64,000 bases of DNA from Hyaloperonospora brassicae. Its lineage: Eukaryota; Oomycota; Peronosporomycetes; Peronosporales; Peronosporaceae. Shown in pieces: positions 45,440 through 57,671 of this stretch (positions are counted from its first letter, which is position 1; the number at the start of each line of letters is the position of its first letter). The translations under genes and the position numbers were made by a program. The stretch is taken from NCBI GenBank assembly GCA_947650285.1, contig CANTFL010001342.1, forward strand, positions 640,456-704,455. Direction: 5' to 3'. Under the pieces are notes generated by a model. It had not been told where the DNA came from. It saw nothing but the letters and a program-made list of their open reading frames with translations, and did not search any database.

Positions 45440-45790
45440 TATATACGGAACCAAGTGAGTAGCAAATATGATTTCTTGTCCGAGTTGCACACCACGAACT
45501 TCGGTCAGCAGACACTCTCATTCGTATCGATCGTACCGCAGCCTTTGGCGACAACAAGAGCATGTCTGGCCACTTTAGGTTGCATGACTCGCCAGAGCAT
45601 TGCTTCAGCTTTAACGAAGTTTTCTCGCGCACGTTGCGAATATATTTAAGACACACACAGTACATTCAACCAGCATCCGGTGCTTTGTTCAGGTCAAAGG
45701 TTTTTCTTTTGTGGTCTGCGCATAGGGGGTGCTCGTACTCCATGAAGTGCGATTTTTTCGCAAGGATTCCTCTTCTCCTCATGTAAACCA
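45440..45790 (+). repeat. Dispersed repeat, copy 2
   Basis: Partner of 38930-39450: TTCTTGTCCGAGTTGCACACC and GGTTGCATGACTC correspond to TTCTTGTTCCAGTTGTGCACC and GGATTGCATGACTC there. The frame reads YDFLSELHTTNFGQQTL. Confidence 0.45.
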
Positions 45791-47074
45791 CGCTGTCGCG
45801 TTGCAGCAACCCCATACAACAAGGCGCAAAAAGATGAAGAACGTGGATCTTTGCAGACTGAAAGATGATGTCAACTGGATGGTCACTGTTGCCGTCGATC
45901 CGTATCGTATACATCAAACGCACACGCATCATTATATCAGAGTTGGTCGTGTCCGAGGACCCCAAAGTATTTAAGGTTTTCATCTGGGCGATTAGTGCAA
46001 AGGAGCGCTGACGACCTTCACTCGTCTGCCGTTTGTGTGACCAGAATCATACACAGCTCATTTCCTGCTAACTTTTTCATACAGAATGATAATGCATGCA
46101 GTGCCGATCGCATCCGGTACATCAGATGGTGGTTATGTGCCAATCGCTTGTATTTCAGCGTGTTTGTGTGCATAAGACTATAATTGTGGATTTATACCTG
46201 TATTTGCTTTGGTCAATGCTCATCTGTACAGACTTCTTGCGTAAAAATGGATAATTTCCATTTGGAGCTTCAGACTAAAAAAAGAATCTTTTTATTTACT
46301 TATGTTTAAGTCCATTTACTCGCACGCCACGACAAATGTTCTCTTATAACGTCGCATGGTCTGTCTACCATACTTGCTACAACTGTTGACATTGCAGGTA
46401 CACTATGAGATTATGCGCATTGCAAAAACTCAACCGTCGACATGAAGTTGTGGAAAACCGGTCAGTAGTCGTCGAAGATAAAAAGTACGAGTTCTTGTAC
46501 AACTTTTCGGATAAAAAGACGTAGTTCCGTAAAGTAAAGCCAACTTTTTGGAGAGTAACATACGAAGTGATTAGTATAGGACCCTTAATTCACGGACTCG
46601 TTAGGCTGAGCCTGCAATCTGTGTACCTTTTCTACTGACCCCTTCCTAAATTCATCTCATTATCAATGCATCGATCGACGCGAAACGTCCAATCTTGCCG
46701 TTTGTGACGGACCTAATCTGCAAAGCGATGTAACTGTTGATGTATCTGCAACATGAACCGCAGCACGTACCAGACAATGATGCGTCGATAACCACGTGTT
46801 CACCAATTGCCACCATTCGACATCTCATAAAAACCACGATGTGCATAGGCAGCCTTCCTACATATTGTAAGATCTTTGGAAGGCCTGCTTCACCATCATC
46901 AAATCGTTCCAATGTAAAGGGGTGAACTTTTTACAAACTTTGACATCCAAAATGGGTCAATACGAATATTATCATAGCTGTTACTATTTTTAAAACACTT
47001 ACTTTGCTTATTAAACATTGCAGGGACACGTCCCTCAGAGGTAATATTCGGCCCTGCTGTTGTCGTTTCGTATA

Positions 47075-47700
47075 AAAAAGCCATTATATCAGCCAACTCA
47101 ACAACCGATTGCTGCGAGGTGCGGGCATTGGGTGTTGAGTTTGTAGCTAAATTAGGAACTTGTTGTATAATTGAATTAAAGTAATACAAAAAGGGGCATA
47201 TTTTTAGAAACTTGATAAAGATGTAAAGTAATCAAGTTTGGGCTCCCCTAAAAGTCTAAACAACGCGGTGATCCTGTTACATGTCATTGGCATGAATTGT
47301 GTCGATGTAAATACTATCTTAAGTGATCATATCTTTACAATATTACTCTTGCAAGTCAATATCCAGGGAATAGCACATTGAGATGTAATACGCTCCACTA
47401 TCAGTTGATATTATGGGCCATGATATCAAACAAACAAACCACCAATCACTGCTGAACGCGCGCAATGGGTGGTGAGCGAGATTCGACATTGGGAGCTTGT
47501 AGTTATCATAGTGTGAGGAGGATAAAGAAGGTTTATGGACGAGACTTAACGGCATTAAATATACTTTAACTTTTTCCCCGACCCTGAGCAGTTTCTCGCT
47601 CAAGTCGTTCTCTTCCTCTGCACGTACCGTGTACGTGAGGTCTGGGAAACACATACCTTTGTGCTGTATCAGTACAAAGACTAACCAACAATCTGGTAAG
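47075..47700. mobile_element. Two partial MITE-like copies
   Basis: GCCATTATATCAGCCAACTC near 47083 and AACCACCAATCACTGCTGAACGCGCGCAATGGG near 47430 both match the left inverted repeat of the element at 37395. The second runs on into interior sequence (CCTCTGCACGTACCGTG). Confidence 0.55.
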
Positions 47701-48233
47701 AAGTGTGTCCCAGTACAGTCTCCGTTTAGTAGAGTCACCTTTCTCTGCACGTACAGTGCACGTGAGGGGCTCGAGGCACCTGCCTACCGTGTCGGTGTAT
47801 GTCTCTTGTACTGTGTCGATACAAGCATAAGTTCCCCGTTACATCGAAAGCTGCACATGCATCTATGTCGCAGCATGGAAGGCGTGCAACTACGCGGAGT
47901 AACGGGTGTACACATTATATCCGGAGCGTTCGCAGCATTTACACTCACCTATAAGGCCGTTTCGGTCGTCTCAAGCGAGATATTGCCTAGGGAGTCAGAA
48001 AAGTGGTTGGCGTAGATGAGAGTCTAATTGGCTTGTAAGCCTTACGTTGCAAAGCGTTTTCCTTTTCATCTTGTACACGCAGCTTGAATACAACAGAGTA
48101 GGGAGTGGTTCAATAGGAAAGCAATATCTGCAATTCTTGTCTTCAGTTTCGTAGAACTCGTTTGCTGCATGTCTTCAATTCTACAAGTCGTAGCATCGTA
48201 AGAGAGAGAGGCAGACCAGTCAGTTTAACTGTT

Positions 48234-48249
48234 TAAGGTTGCAAGATGT
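48234..48249. repeat. 16-bp target duplication, left copy
   Basis: TAAGGTTGCAAGATGT is repeated exactly at 57046-57061, bracketing the LINE. The bases outside differ on both sides (T/C before, G/C after). Confidence 0.88.
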
Positions 48250-48385
48250 GACTTTTCAATTTAGCTTAGTCCCAGCACAGCCTTATCATCCACGTGTCAG
48301 CTGATAGGTTGAAAAGTACACCTGTACACGACCTCGGTGCCTGCTTCAGCGCTTGAGCCTGGAACTCCTTCATTCGACACGCACC

Positions 48386-51340
48386 ATGCGTGGAGCGGCG
48401 GATCCCGACATGGGTGAGCTCCTCGCACAGGAATGCGTCCCGCCAGACACGACCGTCGCGAATCAGCAAGCGCAGCCTGGCACTCAGCCTACCTCTACTG
48501 GAGCCCCGAGTAGTATTGACGGATTGAGCGATCTCCAGTTGCACAGTATCGCGGGGGCAGACGATGAGCTGCAGCCCCCTACAACGCTCCCTCATACGCA
48601 TCACGATAGCAGCACGGACTGTACTGAAAAGCCTCTCTCGTTGGCAAGCCCCAGCCAGCGTCAGCCACAGGTACGCCCTGGGGCGAAAGAGGCGACGCCG
48701 CTACAGCCAACCAGCGGGGTGCAGCCACAGGAAATGTATGCGGCTGTGGTGGATGCGCGAAAAGCGGCTCCTCAGGGACCTCCACGCGACGCATGGATGG
48801 CGACTGTTGCGGAACTGTTCGCGATAGTCCACGACACTGTCGTGGTGGACGCGGCGCTAGTCCCGCCGGGCAAGAAGCGATTTCCTAAATAACACAACGA
48901 GGAGAAAAAGGTTCTGTTTCGGTATTTCGAGGAAGCATGTGTGGCGTGCGACGCTTCTTACGAGGCATGGGTGGCCCAGGCCAAGAAGGCGACGCACTCT
49001 CTGTATAACACGAATTGGTCCTTCACGCCCATCTTACAGAATATGATCAGCAAGGTCAAATGGGCGAAGTTGACACCACTCAACCCGTAAACGACGTCTA
49101 CCACGCCGACCTCCGGCGCAGTGGAAGGCGCAAACCATAACACTGGATAACGGGAAACGTACAAGCCATTTATGTTCAATCCAGCCGTGTACAACGCGAA
49201 GGACATCAAGAATTTGCGTGCGCTCTGCCTACAGCCGGCGAGATTCAATAGCAGAAGCCGCCTCCGTAAAGGCACGCAGGACGAATGGCGTATCATCAGC
49301 GGCCTAGCTGAAGGGAGTATTGTGTGCAGACGTTTGCCCGTTTTCCTGACTAACGTGCTGGATTCCAAGGAACGGGTTCGTCTGTACAGGACGATACAGG
49401 CTCAAGTCGAAGGAGAACTCGTCTTACACCTGCGCAGCGAGCTCAACATCAGGATGTGTCGTCAGCACACGAGTGCGTTCAAGGAGGACATTTTGCTGGC
49501 AGCGGAGCGCTTGCGAGTGAACCAGGATGAGCTGCGACGTCTAATTAATGTCGCCAAGACAATCAGCTACAACCCGGTGGAGCGAAGCATTCATTTTTAC
49601 TTTTTTGATCGGGCAACGGCACGGGAATGAGAAACCATCGCCATTCCGTTTCGAAGCGCGGTGTATCGAATGGTCAACGTCCATCAGCCAGCTCACGGTT
49701 GCGTATGGGCCCGGCAGAATGGTAGGGATGGACTGGGGTTTGCAGCAGCCAGGGAGTATACAGTGGAGCTTCATAACGTCACAAGGTTTACGGATTTCGG
49801 GAAGCTAACCGCGTATTTTCAGGCTAATTTTGCAGCGGATTTCGAATTGGAAGACTTGGATATCTGCACTCCTAACTCCCGGACCTCGACAGTCTGGCGG
49901 CTAAAAGTCAAACTTGTTGGTTGCCTAGACTTCTTGCGTGGTGTCGTACGCGTTCTGTGGTTCGGTCGACCCATCGTAATAAAGCATCCTGAGGTTGGGC
50001 GCCGTCTTCAGTGCTTAGCTTGCGGAGAGTTGGGTCATACCATGGCTCGGTGCCACTTCACGGAGGATCAGATGCGCGGCCCAGGTAGCAGGGTTGCTAC
50101 CGATCGGGAGATTGCAGCGCTCCAGGATTTGGCTACACCATTTCACAGCCTAGACGAGATTAAAGAAACGGCGGCGCGCAGACTGCATCTGCAGCACGGC
50201 AAGGACCAGAAGGCGCAAGAGGCGGTTGATCCATCCGCGACCGATGTTGGATCTTCCGACGCTCCCACGAATCAAGAGGCTTGTCCGACCGGCGCTCAGC
50301 CTCCTGTCAGCGCTCCACAGACCGAGCCATCTCCGAAAAAGCGATGGGTGACGGTGCCTCTCCGACGGCGTCGACATCAGCTTGCCCGATCACGGGACCG
50401 ACTGGCTCGTCCTCCGTCAGTCGCCTCTTTTTATGCTGACCTCGAGAACTGGCCGGAGGACACGAGTAAAGCAGTTGATCCTCCTTCCATTAAGACTAAA
50501 AAGGAGGGAGCAGTCGAGCTCTCGTCCGGTGACGACGAGGAAAAACAACAGTCGGTGAAAATTACGGAAGAGGCGAAGAAGCAGCTTTATCTTCGTGCGA
50601 CAACCCCACCAAAACGGCCTCCCATATCGCAGTTACTCACACGTGCCCAGCAGGAACGCGCTACGTTACGCCAAGCGATTGCGGATGTACTGCCAAGCTT
50701 GGGATCGATAACTCCGCCCAAGGTCATGGATTTAGCCACGGAGCCCGATCTGCCCAAAATCGAGAAAGATCTTGGCCTTACACCTGTGACAACTCCAGCC
50801 ACAGGTAATTGTATGGCAATGGCGTTAGCCCAGGCCGTTTCAGATCATGACCTGGTTGCCGACGATGGTTCTATGGAGTTTATCACGGCGTGTATTAAAC
50901 GGGGTATTCACTGGGCGGGACTGTTACATTTTGATGAGCAATTCAGTCACTCTGTTCGAACGGCCACGCTGATCAATGTACAACGTGGGTGGGACGGCAT
51001 GACCCCACGGGAATCAGCAAAACAGTTCCAGTGGTATCTACACGAGTATGCCACATCCCCTTCTGCCCGTCTCTCTATCATTGAGCGGCACACTTTGGGC
51101 GGCAGCGAAATTTTATCGATCGCGGCTAATTTCCTACAACGTAAGGTATTTGTTCTTGATTGCAACACGGACGGCAAGCAAACGTGGGCATGCTCCTTGT
51201 TTCGTCCAAGTACCAATACGAGAGGATCGAAACTTTACGAGACTGGACAGCAAATTCCCTTGGATATCCGACAATGCATCAAGGCTATTTCGCTCGCAAA
51301 AACGCAGGACCATCAGCAGCCACTGATACTCCGATTCTAA
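48386..51340 (+). pseudogene. LINE ORF1 (Gag-like, zinc knuckle, OTU-like domain)
   Basis: One reading frame runs from the ATG at 48386 to the TAA at 51338, broken by four stops at 48890, 49088, 49148 and 49628 and no frameshift. A Pro/Gln/Thr-rich N-terminus is followed by a Gag-like segment (near 49560 HFYFFDRA), a single zinc knuckle near 50010 (CLACGELGHTMARC), a basic/acidic linker, and from about 50760 an OTU-cysteine-protease-like fold: ATGNCMAMALAQAV resembles the catalytic cysteine box, and IAANFLQRKVFVLD resembles the following strands. A clear catalytic histidine is not visible near the end, so protease activity is doubtful. Confidence 0.72.
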
Positions 51341-52560
51341 GGGGCGACCATTACTCAGCCTATGTACACACGCGGTCCATGGAGAATGGACCACACTCAA
51401 AAATATCCAGTCTACCCACACGGTCGACAAAGCGTGTTCAGCAATCGGATCTAGTGGTTACTCAGCCTCTTGCGCAAACCCAGCATGCCACAGCGGCCTG
51501 TACGACACCAGTCTCGCTGTGTCACACAGATGACAGAAGCGTCACCAAACAGCTAGCGCTCATACCTAGCAGTCGCGAAATCACTAACCATCCAGTTGCT
51601 CAAAAGAATGCACACTCTACCACTCCAGCGGAGGGAGAGCAAATTCGACAGATGCTGCGCACACGTGATGCTAATCATGATCACGATGGAGACGCAGTCA
51701 TGTCGGATGCCTCGACGCAACTTGTCATCCGGGCACCGGCTTATACTTGAGAAAATTGGACGGAGCTGTGGACGAAACACGGTGCGGCATGGCCTGCCTC
51801 GGCCGCGGCTGTTTATCCACAAGTGCATAGCAGCCCTGACGAATGGATCACGGTGGCGCAGCGGGAGCCGAAGCTGCTTTTATCCATGGTTCAACGCTTC
51901 ACGTACCCGGATGATGTTCTCAACGCTTTAGCTGTCCAGGTTTTCGAAAGCTGGACAGCGGCCTGGCGACGTGGATGCCTACATGTTCGTTTGGGAGCGT
52001 ATCGCTCTCGAACAACGGATCCATCGACGAAAAAGTAGTTGGAGTCTTGGTGTACCAAATTCACCAGACCGAGCCCATACAATTTACCGGCTCTTACCGA
52101 CAGCCGCGACGACTGGGTCCGATTACGTACCAACGCTTACGGGGACGATCCTGTCTTGAAACTGTGTGATGTGACCAACAAAGCGCGATTTGCTAAACAC
52201 ATCATTTGCGCAGGCCTATACGATCACGAGGTTAAAGTTCTCCTGGGCCAAGAGGATCGCACGGCAAAGGGTTCGTTACCTATTCTGGGACGACATTCCG
52301 CAGCACTAGAATCGATTGTCACGTACCGCGAGGCGTTTAATGCCTTGGTGGCCACCGACAATTGGTGCTCTGTCGCGAGCTTCTTCGCTACCGCTTTTAA
52401 TAATGGGATCATCGAGGCCAGCCCCAGTTACTAAGGGCATCTCTATTCTGGAGACGGGGGTGTCGCCCTTAACAGAACGCCACACACCCACAGACGCCTA
52501 TGGCCGCCATCACTTTCTCCGGCAACCGAGCCGAATAGGTTGGAGTCATCAAGGGGTTAT
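51341..52560 (+). other. LINE inter-ORF region with broken frames
   Basis: Plus-strand frames 51160-51750 and 51823-52434 read as protein (for example DDRSVTKQLALIPSSREI and NKARFAKHIICAGLYDHEVK) but are frameshifted relative to ORF1 and ORF2. They are probably the ORF1 end or ORF2 start, decayed. Confidence 0.5.
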
Positions 52561-55500
52561 GAAATTTAATGGGTCCACCAGGATCGAAATTCAGAATGTC
52601 AGGGGTTTTCAGATTAAGTCCCGGATTTTGTGGCTAACTGCCTGGCGTCGGACTCGGGTACAAGAACGCCCACTTGCCTGGATGATCCAAGAGACGCACG
52701 TAAGCAGCCGAGACGAAGTGGATCAGCTAATGTCCGCCTGGGCCCGATTATGGGGTCAACATGAGCAGCACAGTGGGCAACCGATGTCGTATTGGAGCAT
52801 CGGGGAAGAACGGACTGCGGGAGTGGAAATTTTATTGACACCTTTGGCAGCTGCCTAGACTACTCCATGGAACAGAACGGAATGGTCGACTCGGGTCATT
52901 ACGGTCGACCTGGGCGATACCCGTTTAGTGAACATATATGCCCCGAACAGACCAGTTTGCCGAGAGCGTTTCTTCACTGCATTGCAAGCATGGGATTGGG
53001 GTCAACGACCGACCATACTAGCCGGCGACTTCAATTGTGTTCAAAGTCCCCCTCTCGACAGGCTTGGCGGTACACGGAAGGGGAAGACCGGAAAGCGCTG
53101 CACTCCAGGGTTTGATCGAAGCCAATCTTCTAGAGGACGCTTGCATTCTCAGTTCGCCAGTAGATGGAGACGAGGACGACCCTGACCCCATCGATTTTTT
53201 ACGTACTGGGGGAAAGATGCGGCGAGTCGCATAGACCGGTTCTATGTGCCGAAATCCTGGTCAGCCGTGGTGCAAGGTGTGTCGGTCTCTGAACCACGGG
53301 TCTCGTCGGACCATCAGCGTGTGCAGTTGCATTACAAGGATACAGGACTACCTCCACAGTCGCGACGCCAGCGTCGAATAGTTACATATCCCATTCGTTG
53401 TGCCCAGCCCTCTCGAGTGATTAAGGAGCTCCTGGACGCTCTTATTGATGAACGCCTGGGCTACCAATCCACATGTGCGACTTGAGATACTACCGCTAGA
53501 GGGTGCGTGACATTAATTCAGCGGCTGCGGCGGCGGACGAACCAAAGAGGAAAAGCAGTATTAAGGAGGATCAAGGCTCAGAGCCGAGCGCATCTCTTAA
53601 CTCGTCAAGAGCGTCTTGCGGTCACAAGCGAGGAGGCGAGGGAAGAACATTTGGTGCGAATGGGTGACAGGTTGAACCGGTCGATGGAACAGATTCGCTG
53701 GAACTTTAAGCGAGTTTCTGTGTTTGAAAGGGATCAAACTGTAACATCCATCCGCAACATTAATGGAGCGGCGTTTACGCGAGGCATGACAACGACAGAT
53801 CGGTTTGCATCGGAATGGCAACCTATTTTGGGTGCTGTCCACAATTCGGCACCACCGCAACTTCTGGATGCCCAGTTTAATGACTTTGTAACGATTCCGG
53901 AGTCCAGACACTTAATAGCGACTGGTAATAGTCTGTTAATGCGAGAAATCGGTCTCAATGAGGTAATCGAAGCCATCAATGCACTAAATCGCCACAAAGC
54001 AGCAGGAACCAATGGGCTTAATAATGATTTCTTTAAGGATACCCAATTCGTACTCGCATCGGCGATGGTCGCTATAGGCAACGAGATCCTTCAGGGCGGT
54101 CACCCACCGCAATCTTTTTTGCATGGGCTGATCATTCCATTACGCAAACAGGGGGATTCTGAAGATGCGATGGATTACAGACCAATCGCACTTCTCCAAA
54201 CCAGTTACAAGATATTCGCGAAGGTCATCGCTACGCGGGTTCAGCGCGTCCTGGGCAAAGTAATTGGAGATTTGCAGCAAGGCTTTGTTCATGGACGGCA
54301 GATGCAGAAGACCGTCCTGATGATGATGTCTATCCTTAACACAGGTGCAGCCAACCCTGAGGTGGCGGCCATGCACAGTGAAGCGATCCTCTTACTCGAC
54401 TTTCGCAAGGCATATGACACCGTTGCCAGAGATTTTCTTTTCTTAGCGCTCACGCGGTTTGGATTCTCGCCGGAGTTTGTGGATATGATTCGGAAGATTC
54501 ATAACGGAACTACAGCACAATTTCTAGTCAATGGGGAGCTTTCGAGGACACAGGAAGTGCGCTCGGGTATCCGTCAAGGATGCCCGCTAGCTCCTTTATT
54601 ATTCATCAAAGCAGCGGAAGTGCTTGCGCTGGCAATAAATGATGACCCTACTGACCCAGGTATCACCGTTCCACATGGAGGAGGCACTCGACACAAATTT
54701 TCAGCGTTCGTCGATGATGCAACTGTCTTTTTACACGAAGCGAGACATATTTCACGTGTCCTGCAGATCTTAGAACAGTATGGCCGTCTGTCGGGTCTTC
54801 GGATGCAACCCCGCAAGAGCAAGCTCCTTTTGCTAAACTTAGCGGTTCAATGTGAGGAGGTCTGTGGCATCCCAGTGCTTTGTCACGGAGAAACGACGCG
54901 ATACTTAGGGTATCTAATTGGGACTGGTGAGCTCACGGACGTGAATTGGGCAGCACGCATACGCAATGTCCAACGACGTCTTGCCGCAGCAACGCAGCTT
55001 GCCACAAGTGTCGAGGTCCGTGTCTTGATACTCAATGTCATCATGCTACCATCAGTTTTATTCACAGCGGCGGTATTTGATCTCCCGGTCTGGGCTGAAA
55101 AACAGCTCCGGAATCTCCAGAAGCAGTTTTTGTGGAACTGCTCGACCAGTACCGAAGCCACGAGGCACAAAATGAACCCGGCGCTCCTTCACGCACCTAA
55201 ACAAGCAGGAGGTGTCGGGCTCGCTTCTATTGTGATCGCATGCAAGAATCAGAGATTAAAACATGCTATATTATGGCTAACAAAACGCAAGGATATCTAC
55301 TTTTCGGCATGGCAAGGGTGGTTCTTTGGTTGGACTGCGAGCACGGGGCCTGCTATCATATCGCCGCTAGACGACCGATCGTCTCGGCGGTCTCACTCTC
55401 GACGGCACACCGGAAATAACCTTGTGCAGCTGCTACAGCCGTGGCTGATCCCAAGTATACCAGATCTCGCAAGCAGGAAGCAACGGTTCATGGAGGAGCT

Positions 55501-57016
55501 AGCGCGTCTGTCTTCGACGGCCATCAGCTGGAGTACATCGGCGGAATGGATAGTGAAGCTTTCACGACCATTGTCTCGCTGTTCCCGCGCGATGACGGAT
55601 GAAGAGCAAACCTTTTGGCCCACGTACTGTTGGGCTAATAACCCTTGGATATTAGATCGACAGGGAGAACCCCTGACCGATGTCAAGTATGACCGAATCC
55701 GACCTTGCGCCATCGAGGAGCTGGGCCTGCGGAGACTCGAAGTCCTCACCTACTCCATAGTCATCCCCTCGGTCGGTCACAGGTTCCATCAACAGGCCAA
55801 GCTGCGTCGCTGGGGGATAGCGATACTGCTAAGTGCGCCTCATTTGACAGTCGGGGACAGCCTCCTTGTTCAGCGACCCCTGCGCCTGCGGCACCCACCT
55901 GCCTTGGAACGGGCATATGAATGGAGCCTACTAGCACCGGGACATGTGCAGGGGACAGTTGAGTGTCCGTACCCGGAGCAGCGAATTCTTATCCAGCTCG
56001 AGCAGGAGCAAGACGGTATTCACTGGTTCATCGCGGTAGACAACGTTGACGATCAGCGAACGGCGATCGACTGTCAGACGCTACGCCGGAGGGAAGCCGC
56101 CCAAGGGATCGTCTTTTACGCGCATCCGCACATCCATGGACTTCCGTGGAGTGTCCCAGACTCTGTCGCAAACAAACACGTCCAGCGGGCGTTAAAAACC
56201 CAACCGTTTCGGTTGTTGAAATGGTCAGGACTTGCACATAGTCTACCGGTGTCCATGCTCGAGGAGGCAGCGCGTACTAGCGCATGGCAAGCGGGGGCAT
56301 TATTACAGACACCAGGTTTTCTGTGGGCACACGGATCCGAACTAACATCATACCAGGTCTGGGTCTGCTATCGTGTCGCGGTTCGGCAACTAAACCTGCA
56401 TTTTACGGGGAGGGGGCTTGACCCTTCTTGCCGCAAGCTTCATTGCTGTAGTGGGGAGAACGAGACGCTGGAGCACATCTTCTGGGCCTGCCCCTGCGCG
56501 CAGGCCTGTTGGCAGAAACTGGTATGCCATTGGACGGGAGAACGCTGGGGGCTGAATCAGCTCCTCGACTTTCGCTCCAATTGTGCAAGTCGGTCGGCAC
56601 CGCCGCTATCCAAGGTGGTCGAAGATCATTTAAGGCGAAATCATCCGGATGAAGATTTAGAATATGCGAAGGTCTGGCGGAGGCTCTGGCGCCTGCTGAG
56701 CAGCATCTGTGTAACTACGTTGTGGATTCGACGGAATAGAGTCGTTTTCAAACGCGAGGCAGTCACGCTCGCAGAAAGCGTCGAGGAGTTTTGGCAAACA
56801 GGCATGCGGCAACTCCAGGCTGTTGCAAAGCGGGAATTCCGCAGGACCGAGACGAGAATTCAAGGAGCACGCCTGCTGTTATGTCATCGCCAACTCGCAA
56901 GGCAACCAAGAGAGCCGTCGCCAATGGTGACCAGCCCCGTACAACCACCGGACTCGAACGAGGCACCGGCGTTGCTAACCAGGCTTAAGATCTATCAGAC
57001 ATCTTGCAACCGGTAA
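52560..57016 (+). pseudogene. LINE ORF2 (AP endonuclease, reverse transcriptase, zf-RVT)
   Basis: The endonuclease is split over frames: WMIQETHV near 52680, NIYAPNRPVCRERF near 52930, LAGDFNCV near 53020 and SRIDRFYVPKSW near 53228. From there a single frame runs to 57016, broken only by TGA at 53483. RT motifs are in order: [53 protein letters not shown] and FVDDATVF (54707-54730, FVDD in place of the usual F/YADD). A zinc-finger segment near 56430-56530 reads [19 protein letters not shown]. The conserved end is QTSCNR. The product would be the polymerase/endonuclease for target-primed insertion. Confidence 0.9.
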
Positions 57017-57061
57017 ATGGTTAAATAGACAAGTCTGCTTCTCTCTAAGGTTGCAAGATGT

Positions 57062-57200
57062 CTGTAAAGTTCCTAAGCTCGGATGGCATCGCCGGTGCTC
57101 ATACGAGTCCGGTGGATGTACGGGGCGTGTCACGTAAAGTGACGCCCTCGGTGTATCCGACGAAGCTGCTGTAGCCAAGGGACACACGCGTATCGTTCTT
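57062..57200 (-). mobile_element. 3' end of an older, inverted LINE of the same family
   Basis: On the minus strand this reads YVTRPVHPPDSYEHR...TLQTSCN, matching [15 protein letters not shown]...IYQTSCN at the 3' end of the long LINE's ORF2. Its own 3' untranslated end continues at 48233-48190 on the far side of the insertion (TTAAACAGTTAAACTG then GGTCTGCCTCTCTCTC, like GTAAATGGTTAAATAG and AAGTCTGCTTCTCTC at 57013-57045). It is strongly 5'-truncated. Confidence 0.75.
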
Positions 57201-57671
57201 GATCTGTTGCGGCCGCTCGGGCGGCCGGATGGTCAAATTATGTGCAATGGCCGAAGCTGAGGCACAGTTCGCAGGGAAATCCCGATGACCGCTTGGTCGG
57301 CCCCTCGACGTTGAGTGCGATCACCGACGTAACTACAAGGCGTGGGGAACGCCAACTCGCCGTAATATCTCCCCGAGGAGCTTATCCATCTGCGATGGTG
57401 GCTTCCATTTCATCCGGTAATCAGTGGCATCGTTTATTGTGCTTCCTTCAGTTTTCGTGCATGTTCCCGATAAACTGATCGTGACTGCTTTGTGTCTCTT
57501 TGTAAAGTAACCCGTTCCACCTGTTTGGGCAGTATACGAAATATTTAAGCAGACAACTTGCAAGTAGCTCGGTACTCTCTACTACTCTTATTATAAAGCC
57601 ACTGTAAGCACACACACACACTCACGACTACCGGCACGCCACGCACACGCACAGAACTCATCGCCCACGTG
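57200..57671. other. Spacer between LINE and expansin-like array
   Basis: No supported gene. A minus-strand frame (57333-57563) holds YRMKWKPPSQMDKLLGEIL but no known domain. It could be further decayed transposon DNA, with the 3' flank of expansin-like gene 1 at the end. Confidence 0.4.

Larger units (their letters stand above)
45231..48233. other. AT-rich region between unit B and the long LINE
   Basis: No supported gene. It includes dispersed repeat copy 2 (45440-45790) and two partial copies of the MITE-like element (47075-47160 and 47393-47700). The last part, about 48190-48233, is the 3' untranslated end of the older minus-strand LINE. Confidence 0.5.
48250..57045 (+). mobile_element. 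Long defective LINE (AP endonuclease/RT type)
   Basis: An 8.8-kb non-LTR retrotransposon flanked by a 16-bp target duplication, so probably full length or nearly so. ORF1 (48386-51340) has a zinc knuckle and an OTU-like segment. ORF2 (about 52560-57016) has an endonuclease, reverse transcriptase and a C-terminal zinc finger but no RNase H. In-frame stops and frameshifts show it is inactive. The 3' untranslated region is only about 30 bp and ends in a CT-rich stretch. It inserted into the 3' end of an older LINE of the same family lying in the opposite direction. Confidence 0.88.

Noticed and set aside
53507..53509. Start of LINE ORF2 at 53507
   Set aside because: The codon is GTG and the same frame continues upstream into the endonuclease domain past a single TGA, so this is an internal position.
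48237..57012. GGTTGCAAGATGT and ACATCTTGCAACC as terminal inverted repeats of one DNA transposon
   Set aside because: The right copy is the end of ORF2 coding sequence (QTSCN). The left copy plus 57046-57061 form a direct 16-bp duplication, and joining the flanks rebuilds an inverted LINE tail. Nested LINE insertion explains all of it.
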